NCBI RefSeq assembly: GCF_016124325.1
Contig: NZ_WGNY01000008.1
Location: 1 to 64,000 of the forward strand
Source of the DNA: Phenylobacterium sp.
GTDB taxonomy: Bacteria; Pseudomonadota; Alphaproteobacteria; Caulobacterales; Caulobacteraceae
DNA: 64,000 nucleotides
Direction of reading: 5' to 3'
Notes under the pieces: model-generated
What the model was told of the DNA's origin: nothing
What the model saw: the letters and a program-made list of their open reading frames with translations, nothing else
Database searches by the model: none
In this document: piece after piece, positions 25,844 through 33,332 of the stretch
How the letters are laid out: every line of letters starts with the position of its first letter
How positions within the stretch are numbered: the first letter of the stretch is position 1
Program-made: the position numbers and the translations under genes

Positions 25844-26875
25844 CTAGGCGTCGAAGTCGAGCGTCACGCGGGCGCCACGCCCGCCCTGGTCGATGGCGAT
25901 CTTCGACTTCAGGTTGGAGGCCATGGCCGAGACGACGCGCATGCCGAGGCCCGAGCCCTTCGCCCCGCCTTTCCCCGAATAGCCCACGCCGTCGTCCTCG
26001 ACGATCAGGCGCGTGGCCGGCCCGCGCTGCTCCAGGCGCACGCGGATCTCGCCGCTCGCGCCTTCGGGATAGGCGTACTTCAGCGCGTTGGTGACCAGTT
26101 CGGTCACGATGATGCCCAGGGAGACCGCCTTGTCCGTGGCGACGGTGATCGGCGGCGACTCGAACCGGATCGTGTGGGCCGGTCCCGATTGCCGCGCCGT
26201 GGTCCACAGTTCCTGGACCAGGGTCCGCAGGTAGGCGTCGAGCTCGACGGCCTCGACGTCGTGCGAGGTATAGAGTCGGCGGTGAACGCCGGCGATGGCG
26301 TGGATCCGCGCCTGCATCTCCTCAAGGGCCCGCTTGGCGGACGGGTCCGAAACCGCGCTCGCCTGCAGGCGCGCGAACCCCGCCACCATCGCCAGCGAGT
26401 TGCTGACCCGGTGGTTCACCTCCTTCAGCAGCAGCTCGGCGCGGTCCCGCGCGGCGCGGACCTCGGCGTCGGCTTCCGCCTTGGCCCGGCGCAGCCGTTC
26501 CCGCTCCAGCGCGCCGGCGACCGCTTCCACCAGCAGCTCGCGGAAGTGGCCCTGCACGTCCTTCCAGACGTAGTCGACCGCGCCGCCCTTCAACGCCGCC
26601 ACGGCGACCCGGCTGTCGTCGGACCCGGTCACGTAGACGACGGGCGGGCAGTTCGGCAGCGCCGCGAGTTGGGGCAGCACGTCCAGGCCGGTCTCGCCGG
26701 GCAGGTGGTGGTCCAGCGCCACGAGGTCGAACGTACTCTCCCCCGCGAGGGCGACGCCGGCGCTTCCCGACTGCGCATGGACCATCTCGTAGCCGGCGCG
26801 CGCGAGGGTTCGTTCGACGAGGCGCGCGAGTCCTTCGTCGTCCTCGATGTAGAGGATTCGCGGCCTAGGGGTCAT
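25844..26875 (-). CDS. receiver-histidine kinase hybrid (HisKA_2/HWE type)
   Basis: A 343-aa cytoplasmic protein. It has an N-terminal receiver (phospho-acceptor Asp55 in LVALDHHLPGE) and a central HisKA_2-type dimerisation helix with His155 (LKEVNHRVSNSLAMVAG). The C-terminal HATPase domain shows IVTELVTNALKYA and VEDDGVGYSG. It has no DNA-binding domain, so it likely passes a signal from the upstream kinase and receiver to a further target. The start overlaps the preceding receiver gene by one base (TGATG). Confidence 0.88.
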   Translation of the reverse strand: MTPRPRILYIEDDEGLARLVERTLARAGYEMVHAQSGSAGVALAGESTFDLVALDHHLPGETGLDVLPQLAALPNCPPVVYVTGSDDSRVAVAALKGGAVDYVWKDVQGHFRELLVEAVAGALERERLRRAKAEADAEVRAARDRAELLLKEVNHRVSNSLAMVAGFARLQASAVSDPSAKRALEEMQARIHAIAGVHRRLYTSHDVEAVELDAYLRTLVQELWTTARQSGPAHTIRFESPPITVATDKAVSLGIIVTELVTNALKYAYPEGASGEIRVRLEQRGPATRLIVEDDGVGYSGKGGAKGSGLGMRVVSAMASNLKSKIAIDQGGRGARVTLDFDA

Positions 26876-27318
26876 CAGTCGGCCGGCGGCACCTGGATCA
26901 CGGACAGGAACAGCCCGAGCTGCCGGATCGCGTTGGCGAAGCCTTCGTAGTTCACCGGCTTCGTGATGTAGACGTTCGCGCCCAGATCGTAGCAGCGCTT
27001 CACCTCGCGCTCGTCATCGGTGGTGGTCAGCACGATGACCGGGATGCGGCGCGTGTTCGCGTTGGACTTCACCTTCTCCAGTATGTCCACGCCGCTCATG
27101 TCGGGCAGGTTCAGGTCGAGCAGGATCAGGAGGTGGCGGTTGGCGCTGACCTCGCCCGATCCGTCCGGCCCCAGCAGGTATTCGACCGCCGTCGTGCCCG
27201 ATTGGAAGGCGAGGACCTCGTTGCTCACGCCGGCGCGACGGATGTTGCGCTCGATCAGGCGCGCGTGACCCTCGTCGTCCTCGATCATGACGATGGAGAC
27301 GGGACTTCCATTAGGCAT
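26875..27318 (-). CDS. single-domain response regulator, Rcp1-like
   Basis: A 147-aa stand-alone receiver: acidic pocket EDDE (13-16), phospho-acceptor Asp68 (LLDLNLPDMSG), Thr99/Thr100 and Lys120 (YITKPVNYEGF). The long alpha4 region and N-terminal extension resemble Rcp1-type receivers paired with phytochrome-like kinases. It lies between and overlaps both kinases of the operon, which makes it a phosphotransfer intermediate. Confidence 0.9.
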   Translation of the reverse strand: MPNGSPVSIVMIEDDEGHARLIERNIRRAGVSNEVLAFQSGTTAVEYLLGPDGSGEVSANRHLLILLDLNLPDMSGVDILEKVKSNANTRRIPVIVLTTTDDEREVKRCYDLGANVYITKPVNYEGFANAIRQLGLFLSVIQVPPAD

Positions 27319-28804
27319 TGGGCGACTCCGCGTAGAACGTGCTCAGAGTTTTCGGCAGGACGACCCGGAACGTCGCGCCGTGGTTCAGCCGGGAGTCGAC
27401 AGATATCTCGCCGCCGAGGCGTCGCACCAGCGTGCGCACGTGCGCCAGGCCGATGCCTTCCCCCGGCCGATCCTGGGCGCCGGAGCGCCGGAAGAGCTCG
27501 AAGATCCGATTGAAGTCCTGGGGCGCGATGCCCCGGCCGTTGTCCTCGACCGACACCTCCACCCGGCTGCCCAGGTCGCGGGCCGACACCTCCACCCGGC
27601 CGGGTCGCTTCGGATCGAGGTATTTCACGGCGTTGTCCAGCAGGTTGCCGAACACCTGCTCCAGCGCCAGCCGGTCGGAAACGACGGTGGGAAGCTCGCC
27701 GTCGACGTGGAACACCGCGCCCAAGGCCTCGAACTGGTGGCCCAGGGCCTGGAACTGGCCTTCCACGAGCGGGCCCAGATCGATGTCCTCTGGCGTCAGA
27801 ACGCGCCCGCCTTCCCGGGAGATCTTCAGGATCGCGTTGATGAGGCGGTCCATCTTCCGGGTCGAGGAGCGGATGAAGTCGAGCGCCTCGGGCATGTCCT
27901 CCTCGACGGCGACTTCCGCGTCGTCCTTGAGCGCGCCCTTTCGCTCGTTCGCGGGCGCGGTCACGAAGCGGCGGACGGCGCCCAGCCCCTCCTCCAGTTC
28001 GCTCGTGAAGCCCATGACGTTGACCAGCGGCGCGCGGAGGTCGTGGCTGACGATGTAGGCGAAGCGCTGGATCTCGTCGTTCGCGCGAACCAGGTCGGTG
28101 GTGCGGGCCGCCACCCGCGCCTCCAGTTCGCGGTTCAGCGCCTCGATCTCGCCGCGGGCGCGCAGCAGGTCGCGCGTGTAGCGCAGCGCGCTCCAGCCCG
28201 CGAACGCCACGAAGATCACCACCACGACGCCGCCGGCGACGCTCACCACGGCCTGGATGCGGGCGTTGTCCTGCAGGTCCCGGCTCGCGGCCTCCACGCG
28301 GCGGTCGGACGAGTCGATGATCTTGTCGGTCTCGGCCCGCACGCTGTCCATCAACGTCCGCCCCCGGTCGCTGTTGACGATGGCGAGCGCGGCGGCCCGG
28401 TCGCCGGACCGGACGAGCTCCAGCGTGTCGTCGAGTTCGGCGAACTTGGCGCGGACCAGCGCGGCGGCCTTGTCCATCTCGCCGTCGCGGCCCTCGGCGT
28501 TCAGCGCCGCATCGAGGGCGGCCAGCTCCCCGGGCAAGTCCCGCTGCGCGTCGAGGAAGGGTTGCAGATAGCTGTCCCGTCCGGTCAGCAGATATCCGCG
28601 CTGCCCGGTCTCGGCGTCCTGGGCCAGGCCCTGGAGCCGGTAGGCGTGGCTCCTTGTCTGCTGAGAGAGCTGCACCCTGTCGGCGCTGGCGCGCGCGCCG
28701 TTGGCCAGCCAGATCGAACCGGAGACCACGCCCAGCAGCACGACGCCGCCGGCGGTGAGCAAGATGAACGAGTCACGGATGATACGGGGGGCGCGTGTGG
28801 GCAT
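27311..28804 (-). CDS. CHASE3-domain sensor histidine kinase
   Basis: A 497-aa kinase: transmembrane helix (13-33), periplasmic CHASE3-like domain (about 35-175; AETGQRGYLLTGRDSYLQPF is characteristic), second helix (187-205) and a coiled-coil. A HisKA domain follows with His254 (FAYIVSHDLRAPLVNVMG), then HATPase motifs DNAVKYL, EDNGRGIAP and GEGIGLAHV. It overlaps the receiver by 8 nt. It is the input end of the three-gene relay; the signal is unknown. Confidence 0.93.
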   Translation of the reverse strand: MPTRAPRIIRDSFILLTAGGVVLLGVVSGSIWLANGARASADRVQLSQQTRSHAYRLQGLAQDAETGQRGYLLTGRDSYLQPFLDAQRDLPGELAALDAALNAEGRDGEMDKAAALVRAKFAELDDTLELVRSGDRAAALAIVNSDRGRTLMDSVRAETDKIIDSSDRRVEAASRDLQDNARIQAVVSVAGGVVVVIFVAFAGWSALRYTRDLLRARGEIEALNRELEARVAARTTDLVRANDEIQRFAYIVSHDLRAPLVNVMGFTSELEEGLGAVRRFVTAPANERKGALKDDAEVAVEEDMPEALDFIRSSTRKMDRLINAILKISREGGRVLTPEDIDLGPLVEGQFQALGHQFEALGAVFHVDGELPTVVSDRLALEQVFGNLLDNAVKYLDPKRPGRVEVSARDLGSRVEVSVEDNGRGIAPQDFNRIFELFRRSGAQDRPGEGIGLAHVRTLVRRLGGEISVDSRLNHGATFRVVLPKTLSTFYAESPNA

Positions 28805-28853
28805 GCTTCCGGGTTGGAGGTTCTTGGTCGGATAAGAAAGCTTGACCGCGCGT

Positions 28854-29447
28854 TCAGTTCCGCCGGCGCACGAACCGCAGCGCCGTCAGGGTCTCGGAAA
28901 AGCCCACCACCTTGTTGTCCACCAGGCCGCAGGCCTTGGCGGCGGCCATCACCTCGACGTCCTTGACCGTGGCCGCCTTTCCCTTGCGCGACACCACCCA
29001 CAGCGCCCCCGTCTCGGCCAGGGCCGGGACCAGCCCGCCGATCCGGGCCAGCGCCTCGGCGCTGTCGGCGGCGTAGAACAGCAGGTCGATCGCCTCCAGG
29101 TCGTCGGCGATCCGCGCGCCCGCCGCCGTCAGCTCGCCGGCCAGCGCCTCGTCCTCCACGCCCAGGATCGCCGCGCGCATGGCCGGCTTCACGCCGATCT
29201 TCTGCATCCGCGTCTTCGGATTGGCGATCGCCCCGGCCCAGGCCGCCGCCGCCTTCTCGCCCAGCGCGAAGCGCGCGCCGTCCGCCAGCACCAGGTCGGC
29301 GCCCTCGGCGCGCACGCCCGCCAGCGCCTCGCCCGTCCAGGCGCGCCGCTCCCGGCCGCGGAAGATCAGCTTCGGCGGTTCGTACTGCAGTCGGCCCTCG
29401 TCCGCGCCGTCGGCGAACCGCGCCCCGACCTGTACGTCCTTGCCCAT
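28854..29447 (-). CDS. DUF3052-like protein
   Basis: A 197-aa protein. The C-terminal half (KIGVKPAMRAAILGVEDE ... DLLFYAADSAEALARI ... GALWVVSRKGK ... TLTALRFVRRR) matches my recollection of DUF3052, an AdoMet-methyltransferase-like fold without known activity. The N-terminal half (LQYEPPKLIFRGRERRAW) is a small beta domain. There are no catalytic residues I can assign. It stands alone between the signalling operon and the acyl-CoA dehydrogenase genes. Confidence 0.65.
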   Translation of the reverse strand: MGKDVQVGARFADGADEGRLQYEPPKLIFRGRERRAWTGEALAGVRAEGADLVLADGARFALGEKAAAAWAGAIANPKTRMQKIGVKPAMRAAILGVEDEALAGELTAAGARIADDLEAIDLLFYAADSAEALARIGGLVPALAETGALWVVSRKGKAATVKDVEVMAAAKACGLVDNKVVGFSETLTALRFVRRRN

Positions 29448-29502
29448 GAGGCCAGCGTTGCCTCAGCCCGCCCGTTCGGGCAACCCGAAGCGCTCGACAA
29501 CA

Positions 29503-29650
29503 GGTGTCATCCCGGTTTCGCCACAGGCGAAGACCGGGACCCATGAACACCTGATCTGCCTGACGCATGCGCACGGCCAGCTGACGGACATACCGGCCAA
29601 CTCACCACGCATGGGTCCCGGTCTTTGGCGTCGCCAAAACCGGGATGACA
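29503..29650. repeat. pair of inverted REP-like elements
   Basis: The copy at 29503-29552 has stem TCCCGGTTTCGCC with GGCGAAGACCGGGA, then CCCATGAACACC. An inverted copy lies at 29610-29650. The two face each other across about 57 bp, giving a large quasi-palindrome between the DUF3052 gene and the dehydrogenase operon end. A single copy also occurs at 32687-32725. Confidence 0.75.
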
Positions 29651-29662
29651 GCCTTGGTTGGC

Positions 29663-30805
29663 TTACGCCGCCTTGCCGAGGCTCAGGAACTCGTAGCGGG
29701 CCAGGTGGTGGTCGACCGAGCCGAAGGCGCTCTCGATCATGGTGGCGCGCTTGAAGTAGTGGCCGATCGCCATCTCGTCGGTCATGCCCATGCCGCCGTG
29801 CAGCTGGATGGCGTTCTGGCCCACGAACTTGCAGGCCTTGCCGATCTGCACCTTGGCGGCCGAGACCGCCTTCGCCCGCTCGGCGTCGTCGGTGACCTTG
29901 ATGTTGGCCATGTAGGTCATCGAGATCGACTGCTCGACCTGGATGAACATGTCGACCATCCGGTGCTGCAGCACCTGGAACGAGCTGATCGGCTGGCCGA
30001 ACTGCTTGCGCTGCTTGGTGTATTCCAGCGTGCCTTCGTGCAGCTTGCGCAGCACGCCGCAGGCCTCGGCGCAGGTGGCCGCGATGGCTTCGTCCACCAC
30101 CTTCTCGATCAGCGGCAGGCCGTGGTCGGCCGTCCCGATCAGGGCGTCGGCGCCCAGGCTGACGTTCTCGAAGTAGACCTCCGAGGCGCGGTTGCCGTCC
30201 ACGGTCGGATAGTCGCGGGTGGTGACGCCCTTGGCGCCCTTTTCCACCAGGAACACCGAGATCCCCTCGGCGTCGCGCATCCCGCCCGAGGTGCGGGCCG
30301 TGACGATCAGGTGGGTGGCGAACGGCGCGCCGACCACCACCGCCTTGTGGCCGTTCAGCGTCCAGCCGGCGCCGTCCTTCTTCGCCGTGGTCTCCAGGGC
30401 GGCCAGGTTGTAGCGGCCCTTCGGCTCGGCGGCGGCGAAGGCGAAGAGGGTCTTGCCCTCGATGATCCCGCCGATCAGGTCGGCCGCGCCGGCGTGGCCC
30501 GAATGCTTCAGGAAGCCGCCGCCGATCACCACCGTGCCCAGGTACGGCTCGACGACCAGCGCCTTACCGAACTCCTCCATCACCACCATGTTCTCGATCG
30601 GGCCGCCGCCCAGGCCGCCCAGCTCCTCCGAGAACGGCGCGCCCAGGATGCCCAGCTCCTCGGCGAAGGCCTTCCACACCTCCGGCCGCCAGCCCGGCTC
30701 CTTGGTCACCACGGCGCGCCGCTTGTCGAAATCGTAGTGGTCGGCCAGGTACGCGGCGACCGTGTCGCGCAGCATCGACTGTTCTTCGGTGAAGCTGAAA
30801 TCCAC
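29663..30805 (-). CDS. acyl-CoA dehydrogenase, PimD-like small subunit
   Basis: A 380-aa FAD-dependent acyl-CoA dehydrogenase: N-terminal helical domain (MDFSFTEEQSMLRDTVAAYL), mid beta domain and a C-terminal helical domain with TKQRKQFGQPISSFQVLQHR and LHGGMGMTDEMAIGHYFKR. It pairs with a second dehydrogenase 540 bp upstream on the same strand, as in pimeloyl-CoA dehydrogenase-type heteromers. The start is GTG 30805 with GGAG upstream, 6 nt after the intervening DUF559 gene. It presumably oxidises a dicarboxyl-, steroid- or terpenoid-CoA ester, which is inference. Confidence 0.92.
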   Translation of the reverse strand: MDFSFTEEQSMLRDTVAAYLADHYDFDKRRAVVTKEPGWRPEVWKAFAEELGILGAPFSEELGGLGGGPIENMVVMEEFGKALVVEPYLGTVVIGGGFLKHSGHAGAADLIGGIIEGKTLFAFAAAEPKGRYNLAALETTAKKDGAGWTLNGHKAVVVGAPFATHLIVTARTSGGMRDAEGISVFLVEKGAKGVTTRDYPTVDGNRASEVYFENVSLGADALIGTADHGLPLIEKVVDEAIAATCAEACGVLRKLHEGTLEYTKQRKQFGQPISSFQVLQHRMVDMFIQVEQSISMTYMANIKVTDDAERAKAVSAAKVQIGKACKFVGQNAIQLHGGMGMTDEMAIGHYFKRATMIESAFGSVDHHLARYEFLSLGKAA

Positions 30806-30811
30806 GGGCGT

Positions 30812-31336
30812 CTACTCCATTGCCTCCCCTCCCCCTTGCGGGGAGGGGTTGGGGGTGGGGGCGCCGGCGCTGAGCCGGTCGAGAATTGTGCGGACGATGT
30901 CCTCGGGGCGTTCGGTGTTCCGGAACCGCATAACGCTGTAGCCGCGGCCTGTCAGCCATGCCTCACGGTCAGCGTCGCGCGCCGCGACCTCGGACAGCCT
31001 GTGGACGCCTCCGTCGAGCTCAACGATGAGCCGGGCGGAATGGCTGGCGAAGTCGACGATGTAAGGCCCCAGCGGAACCTGCCGCCGGAAATGCAACTCC
31101 GTCCCGCGCAGGACCTTCCAGAGCTGCTTCTCGGCGAACGTCGGCGCGCGGCGCATCCGCTTTGCCGCGGCGGCGGCCCGCTCTGACGTATGGATGGCGC
31201 CGGGCGCGCGCTCCCCTCCCCCTTGCGGGGAGGGGCCGGGGGTGGGGGTGAACCTGCTGGGTTCGCCGCCGACACCCCCACTCCCAACCCTCTCCCCGCA
31301 AGGGGGAGAGGGCTCTGAGCGGCCATTCGCCGACAT
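30812..31336 (-). CDS. DUF559 (Vsr-like nuclease fold) protein
   Basis: A 174-aa reading frame. The conserved domain is KRMRRAPTFAEKQLWKVLRG, then FRRQVPLGPYIVDFASHSAR and LIVELDGGVHR ... DREAWLTGRGYSVMRFRN. This is the DUF559 restriction-endonuclease-like fold, with Asp/Glu residues (VDF, VELDG) fitting a PD-(D/E)xK site. The ATG at 31336 would translate a repeat (PTPGPSPQGGG); the ATG at 31156 would clip the conserved start. Both ends of the frame are built from GGGGAGGGG repeats. It splits two dehydrogenase genes. Confidence 0.75.
   Translation of the reverse strand: MSANGRSEPSPPCGERVGSGGVGGEPSRFTPTPGPSPQGGGERAPGAIHTSERAAAAAKRMRRAPTFAEKQLWKVLRGTELHFRRQVPLGPYIVDFASHSARLIVELDGGVHRLSEVAARDADREAWLTGRGYSVMRFRNTERPEDIVRTILDRLSAGAPTPNPSPQGGGEAME
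30824..30871. repeat. GC-rich palindromic repeat, copy 1
   Basis: CCCCTCCCC and GGGGAGGGG form a stem around CTTGC, followed by TTGGGGGTGGGGG. It encodes the PTPNPSPQGGG tail of the DUF559 frame. Copies 2 and 3 bracket the other end of that gene. Confidence 0.75.
31211..31313. repeat. GC-rich palindromic repeat, copies 2 and 3 (inverted pair)
   Basis: Copy 2 (31211-31250) repeats the CTCCCCTCCCCCTTGCGGGG hairpin and its G-rich tail. Copy 3 (31273-31313) is the same element in inverse orientation. Both fall inside the N-terminal extension of the DUF559 frame, so the nuclease gene is flanked on each side by the element. Confidence 0.75.
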
Positions 31337-31347
31337 GGGCGCCAGCC

Positions 31348-32553
31348 TCAGAGTCCCAGCACCATCTTGGCGATGATGTTGCGCTGGATCTCGTTCGAGC
31401 CGCCGTAGATCGAGGTCTTGCGGCCGTTGAACATCTCCCCGGCCAGGCCCTCGGCGTAGTCGGGCCCGATCGGCAGGTTGGTCTTGGCCATGTCGCGCAG
31501 GAACGGCGCGCCGTAGTGGCCCACCGCCTCCAGCGCCAGCTCCTGCAGGCGCTGCTGGATCTCGGTGCCCTTGATCTTCAGGATCGAGCTTTCCGGGCCC
31601 GGGCCCTTGCCGCTCGACTCCCCGGCCAGCGTCCGCAGCTCGGTGAACTCCAGCGCCGTCAGGTCGATCTCCAGCTCGGCCACCTTGCGGCGGAAGAACG
31701 CGTCCGAGATCAGCGCGCCGCCGGTGTCGCTCCGCTCGGTGCCCGAGATCTCGCGCAGCTTCTCCAGGTTGCGCTTCGAGCGCGCCACCCCGGCGATGCC
31801 CGTGCGCTCGTGCGCCAGGAGCGCCTTGGCGCAGGTCCAGCCCTGGTTCTCGTGGAAGATCCGGTTCTCCACCGGCACCTTCACATTGTCGAGGAAGACG
31901 TCGTTGACCTCGTGGCCGCCTTCCAGGGTGATGATCGGGCGCACGGTGATGCCCGGCGTCTTCATGTCGATCAGCAGGAACGAGATGCCCGACTGCGGCT
32001 TGGCGTCGGGGTCGGTGCGCACCAGGAAGAAGCCCCAGTCGGCGTACTGGCCCAGCGTCGTCCACGTCTTCTGGCCATTGACGATGTAGTACTCCTTGCC
32101 GTCGTCGCCCTTCACCCGCTCGGCGCGGGTCTTCAGGCTGGCGAGGTCCGAGCCGGCGCCCGGCTCGGAGTAGCCCTGACACCACCAGACTTCGCCGTTG
32201 TAGATGTCGGGCAGGAACTTCTTCTTCTGCTCGTCGGTGCCGAACGTGTAGATCACCGGCGCCAGCATCGACATGCCGAACGGCAGGATCGGCAGGCAGT
32301 CGGCCTTCGCGGTCTCTTCCGACCAGATGTACTTCTGCGTGGGCGTCCAGCCCGTGCCGCCCAGCTCCTTCGGCCAGCCCGGGGCCACCCAGCCCTTCTT
32401 GGCGAGCACCTTGTGCCACATCAGGTACTCTTCCTTGGTCAGCGTGCGCCCCTCGTCCTGGGCGGCGCGCAGCTGGGCCGGATAGTTCTCCTTGATGAAC
32501 GTGCGGACTTCTTCGCGGAAGGCGTCTTCCTCGGGCGTGAAGTCGAGGTTCAT
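31348..32553 (-). CDS. acyl-CoA dehydrogenase, PimC-like large subunit
   Basis: A 401-aa acyl-CoA dehydrogenase. FAD/substrate motifs are present: WWCQGYSEPGAGSDLASLKT, YIVNGQKTWTTLGQYADW and the C-terminal IYGGSNEIQRNIIAKMVLGL. The sequence style matches the large subunit of pimeloyl-CoA dehydrogenase-type pairs, and the partner gene follows after the DUF559 insert. It is first in its transcription unit; a palindrome 84 bp upstream is a candidate operator. Confidence 0.93.
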   Translation of the reverse strand: MNLDFTPEEDAFREEVRTFIKENYPAQLRAAQDEGRTLTKEEYLMWHKVLAKKGWVAPGWPKELGGTGWTPTQKYIWSEETAKADCLPILPFGMSMLAPVIYTFGTDEQKKKFLPDIYNGEVWWCQGYSEPGAGSDLASLKTRAERVKGDDGKEYYIVNGQKTWTTLGQYADWGFFLVRTDPDAKPQSGISFLLIDMKTPGITVRPIITLEGGHEVNDVFLDNVKVPVENRIFHENQGWTCAKALLAHERTGIAGVARSKRNLEKLREISGTERSDTGGALISDAFFRRKVAELEIDLTALEFTELRTLAGESSGKGPGPESSILKIKGTEIQQRLQELALEAVGHYGAPFLRDMAKTNLPIGPDYAEGLAGEMFNGRKTSIYGGSNEIQRNIIAKMVLGL

Positions 32554-32636
32554 GGGTGTCTCCCTGGACGTGTGGCTTACGCCGTATCGGCTTGCGGCGA
32601 TCCTATACGCGCGGGTGTGACAGGAGAAAAGATGAC

Positions 32637-32654
32637 GCTTACGTCAAGGTAAGC
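32637..32654. promoter_or_regulatory. candidate operator of the acyl-CoA dehydrogenase operon
   Basis: GCTTAC-GTCAAG-GTAAGC is an 18-bp dyad with perfect 6-bp arms, 84 bp upstream of the dehydrogenase start. TTACGT/ACGTAA-type dyads are known for MerR-family LiuR and related fatty-acid regulators in proteobacteria. The match here is partial, so the regulator is a guess. Confidence 0.45.
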
Positions 32655-32686
32655 AACGACATCGCCCCGAGCCTCCCCCACCCCCC

Positions 32687-32725
32687 GTCATCCCGGTTTC
32701 GGCCCAGCCGAAGACCGGGACCCCC
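32687..32725. repeat. REP-like element (same family as 29503-29552)
   Basis: TCCCGGTTTCGGC and GCCGAAGACCGGGA pair across CCA. It is preceded by GTCA and followed by a C-run, like the copies near 29.5 kb. Confidence 0.7.
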
Positions 32726-32945
32726 GAGCGCGGGGGGTGCGTCGGTCGGTGGGAAGACCGGGGCTGGCGCAGCAACCGGTCGCTGTCGGCAGGATTGGAC
32801 CAGGGCTCGACGCCTACGGGCGGACACTGTTCGCGAACTTCGGCCGATCCAACGCCTTGCGGAGCCGCTCGGAGAACCAAATGGCATAACGACGGTTGAC
32901 GGAAGCCGGTAGCGTGAGATCATTTCGCAACCAGGGGGCGATTCG

Positions 32946-33332
32946 ATGAAGAACTTGAAAGCTTTGACCGACGAGGAGGCGCTCGTCGCTGGCCTGGACG
33001 TGTTCGCCAAGTCGCGCGACCTGCAGAAGAATCCGCCCAAGGACGGCGAGACCCTGCAGGAACTCGGCATTGGGCCGAGCAATCTCGATGGCCCTGTCCG
33101 GGCGTGGATCAACGCGAAGTTTCGCAGACCCAGGGACTGGCCGTTGTTCGTATCGGGCGATCTGACCGTCGATATGAAATGGAGCGACTTTAGAAAGAAG
33201 GTGCTCACCCACAACGACAAGTCTGCAAAGGCTCTCAAAGCCGCTGCAACCCCGAAGCCGCCGTCAAAGGCGTCCCCGAAGGGAAAGGCCAATAGGAAGC
33301 CGGCCACGGCTACAAGCGCGGGGGCCAAGTGA
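32946..33332 (+). CDS. hypothetical protein with basic Ala/Pro/Lys tail
   Basis: A 128-aa protein of unknown family. The N-terminal 95 residues (LTDEEALVAGLDVFAKSRDL, LDGPVRAWINAKFRRPRDWP, VDMKWSDFRKKVLTHN) look folded and helical. The last about 35 are a disordered Lys/Pro/Ala tail like those of nucleic-acid- or wall-binding proteins. AGGGGG precedes the ATG. Base composition here is visibly less GC-rich than in its neighbours. It overlaps the next gene by one base (TGATG). Confidence 0.7.
   Translation: MKNLKALTDEEALVAGLDVFAKSRDLQKNPPKDGETLQELGIGPSNLDGPVRAWINAKFRRPRDWPLFVSGDLTVDMKWSDFRKKVLTHNDKSAKALKAAATPKPPSKASPKGKANRKPATATSAGAK

Larger units (their letters stand above)
32554..32945. other. 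392-bp intergenic region
   Basis: It holds the divergent promoters of the dehydrogenase operon and of the low-GC unit, the palindrome at 32637-32654 and a REP-like repeat at 32687-32725. On the plus strand TTGACG (32896-32901) lies 45 bp before the next gene and could be a -35 element, but no convincing -10 follows. No gene was seen. Confidence 0.6.

Noticed and set aside
30824..31313. repeats considered as a CRISPR array
   Set aside because: Only three imperfect, differently oriented copies with no regular spacing or spacers.
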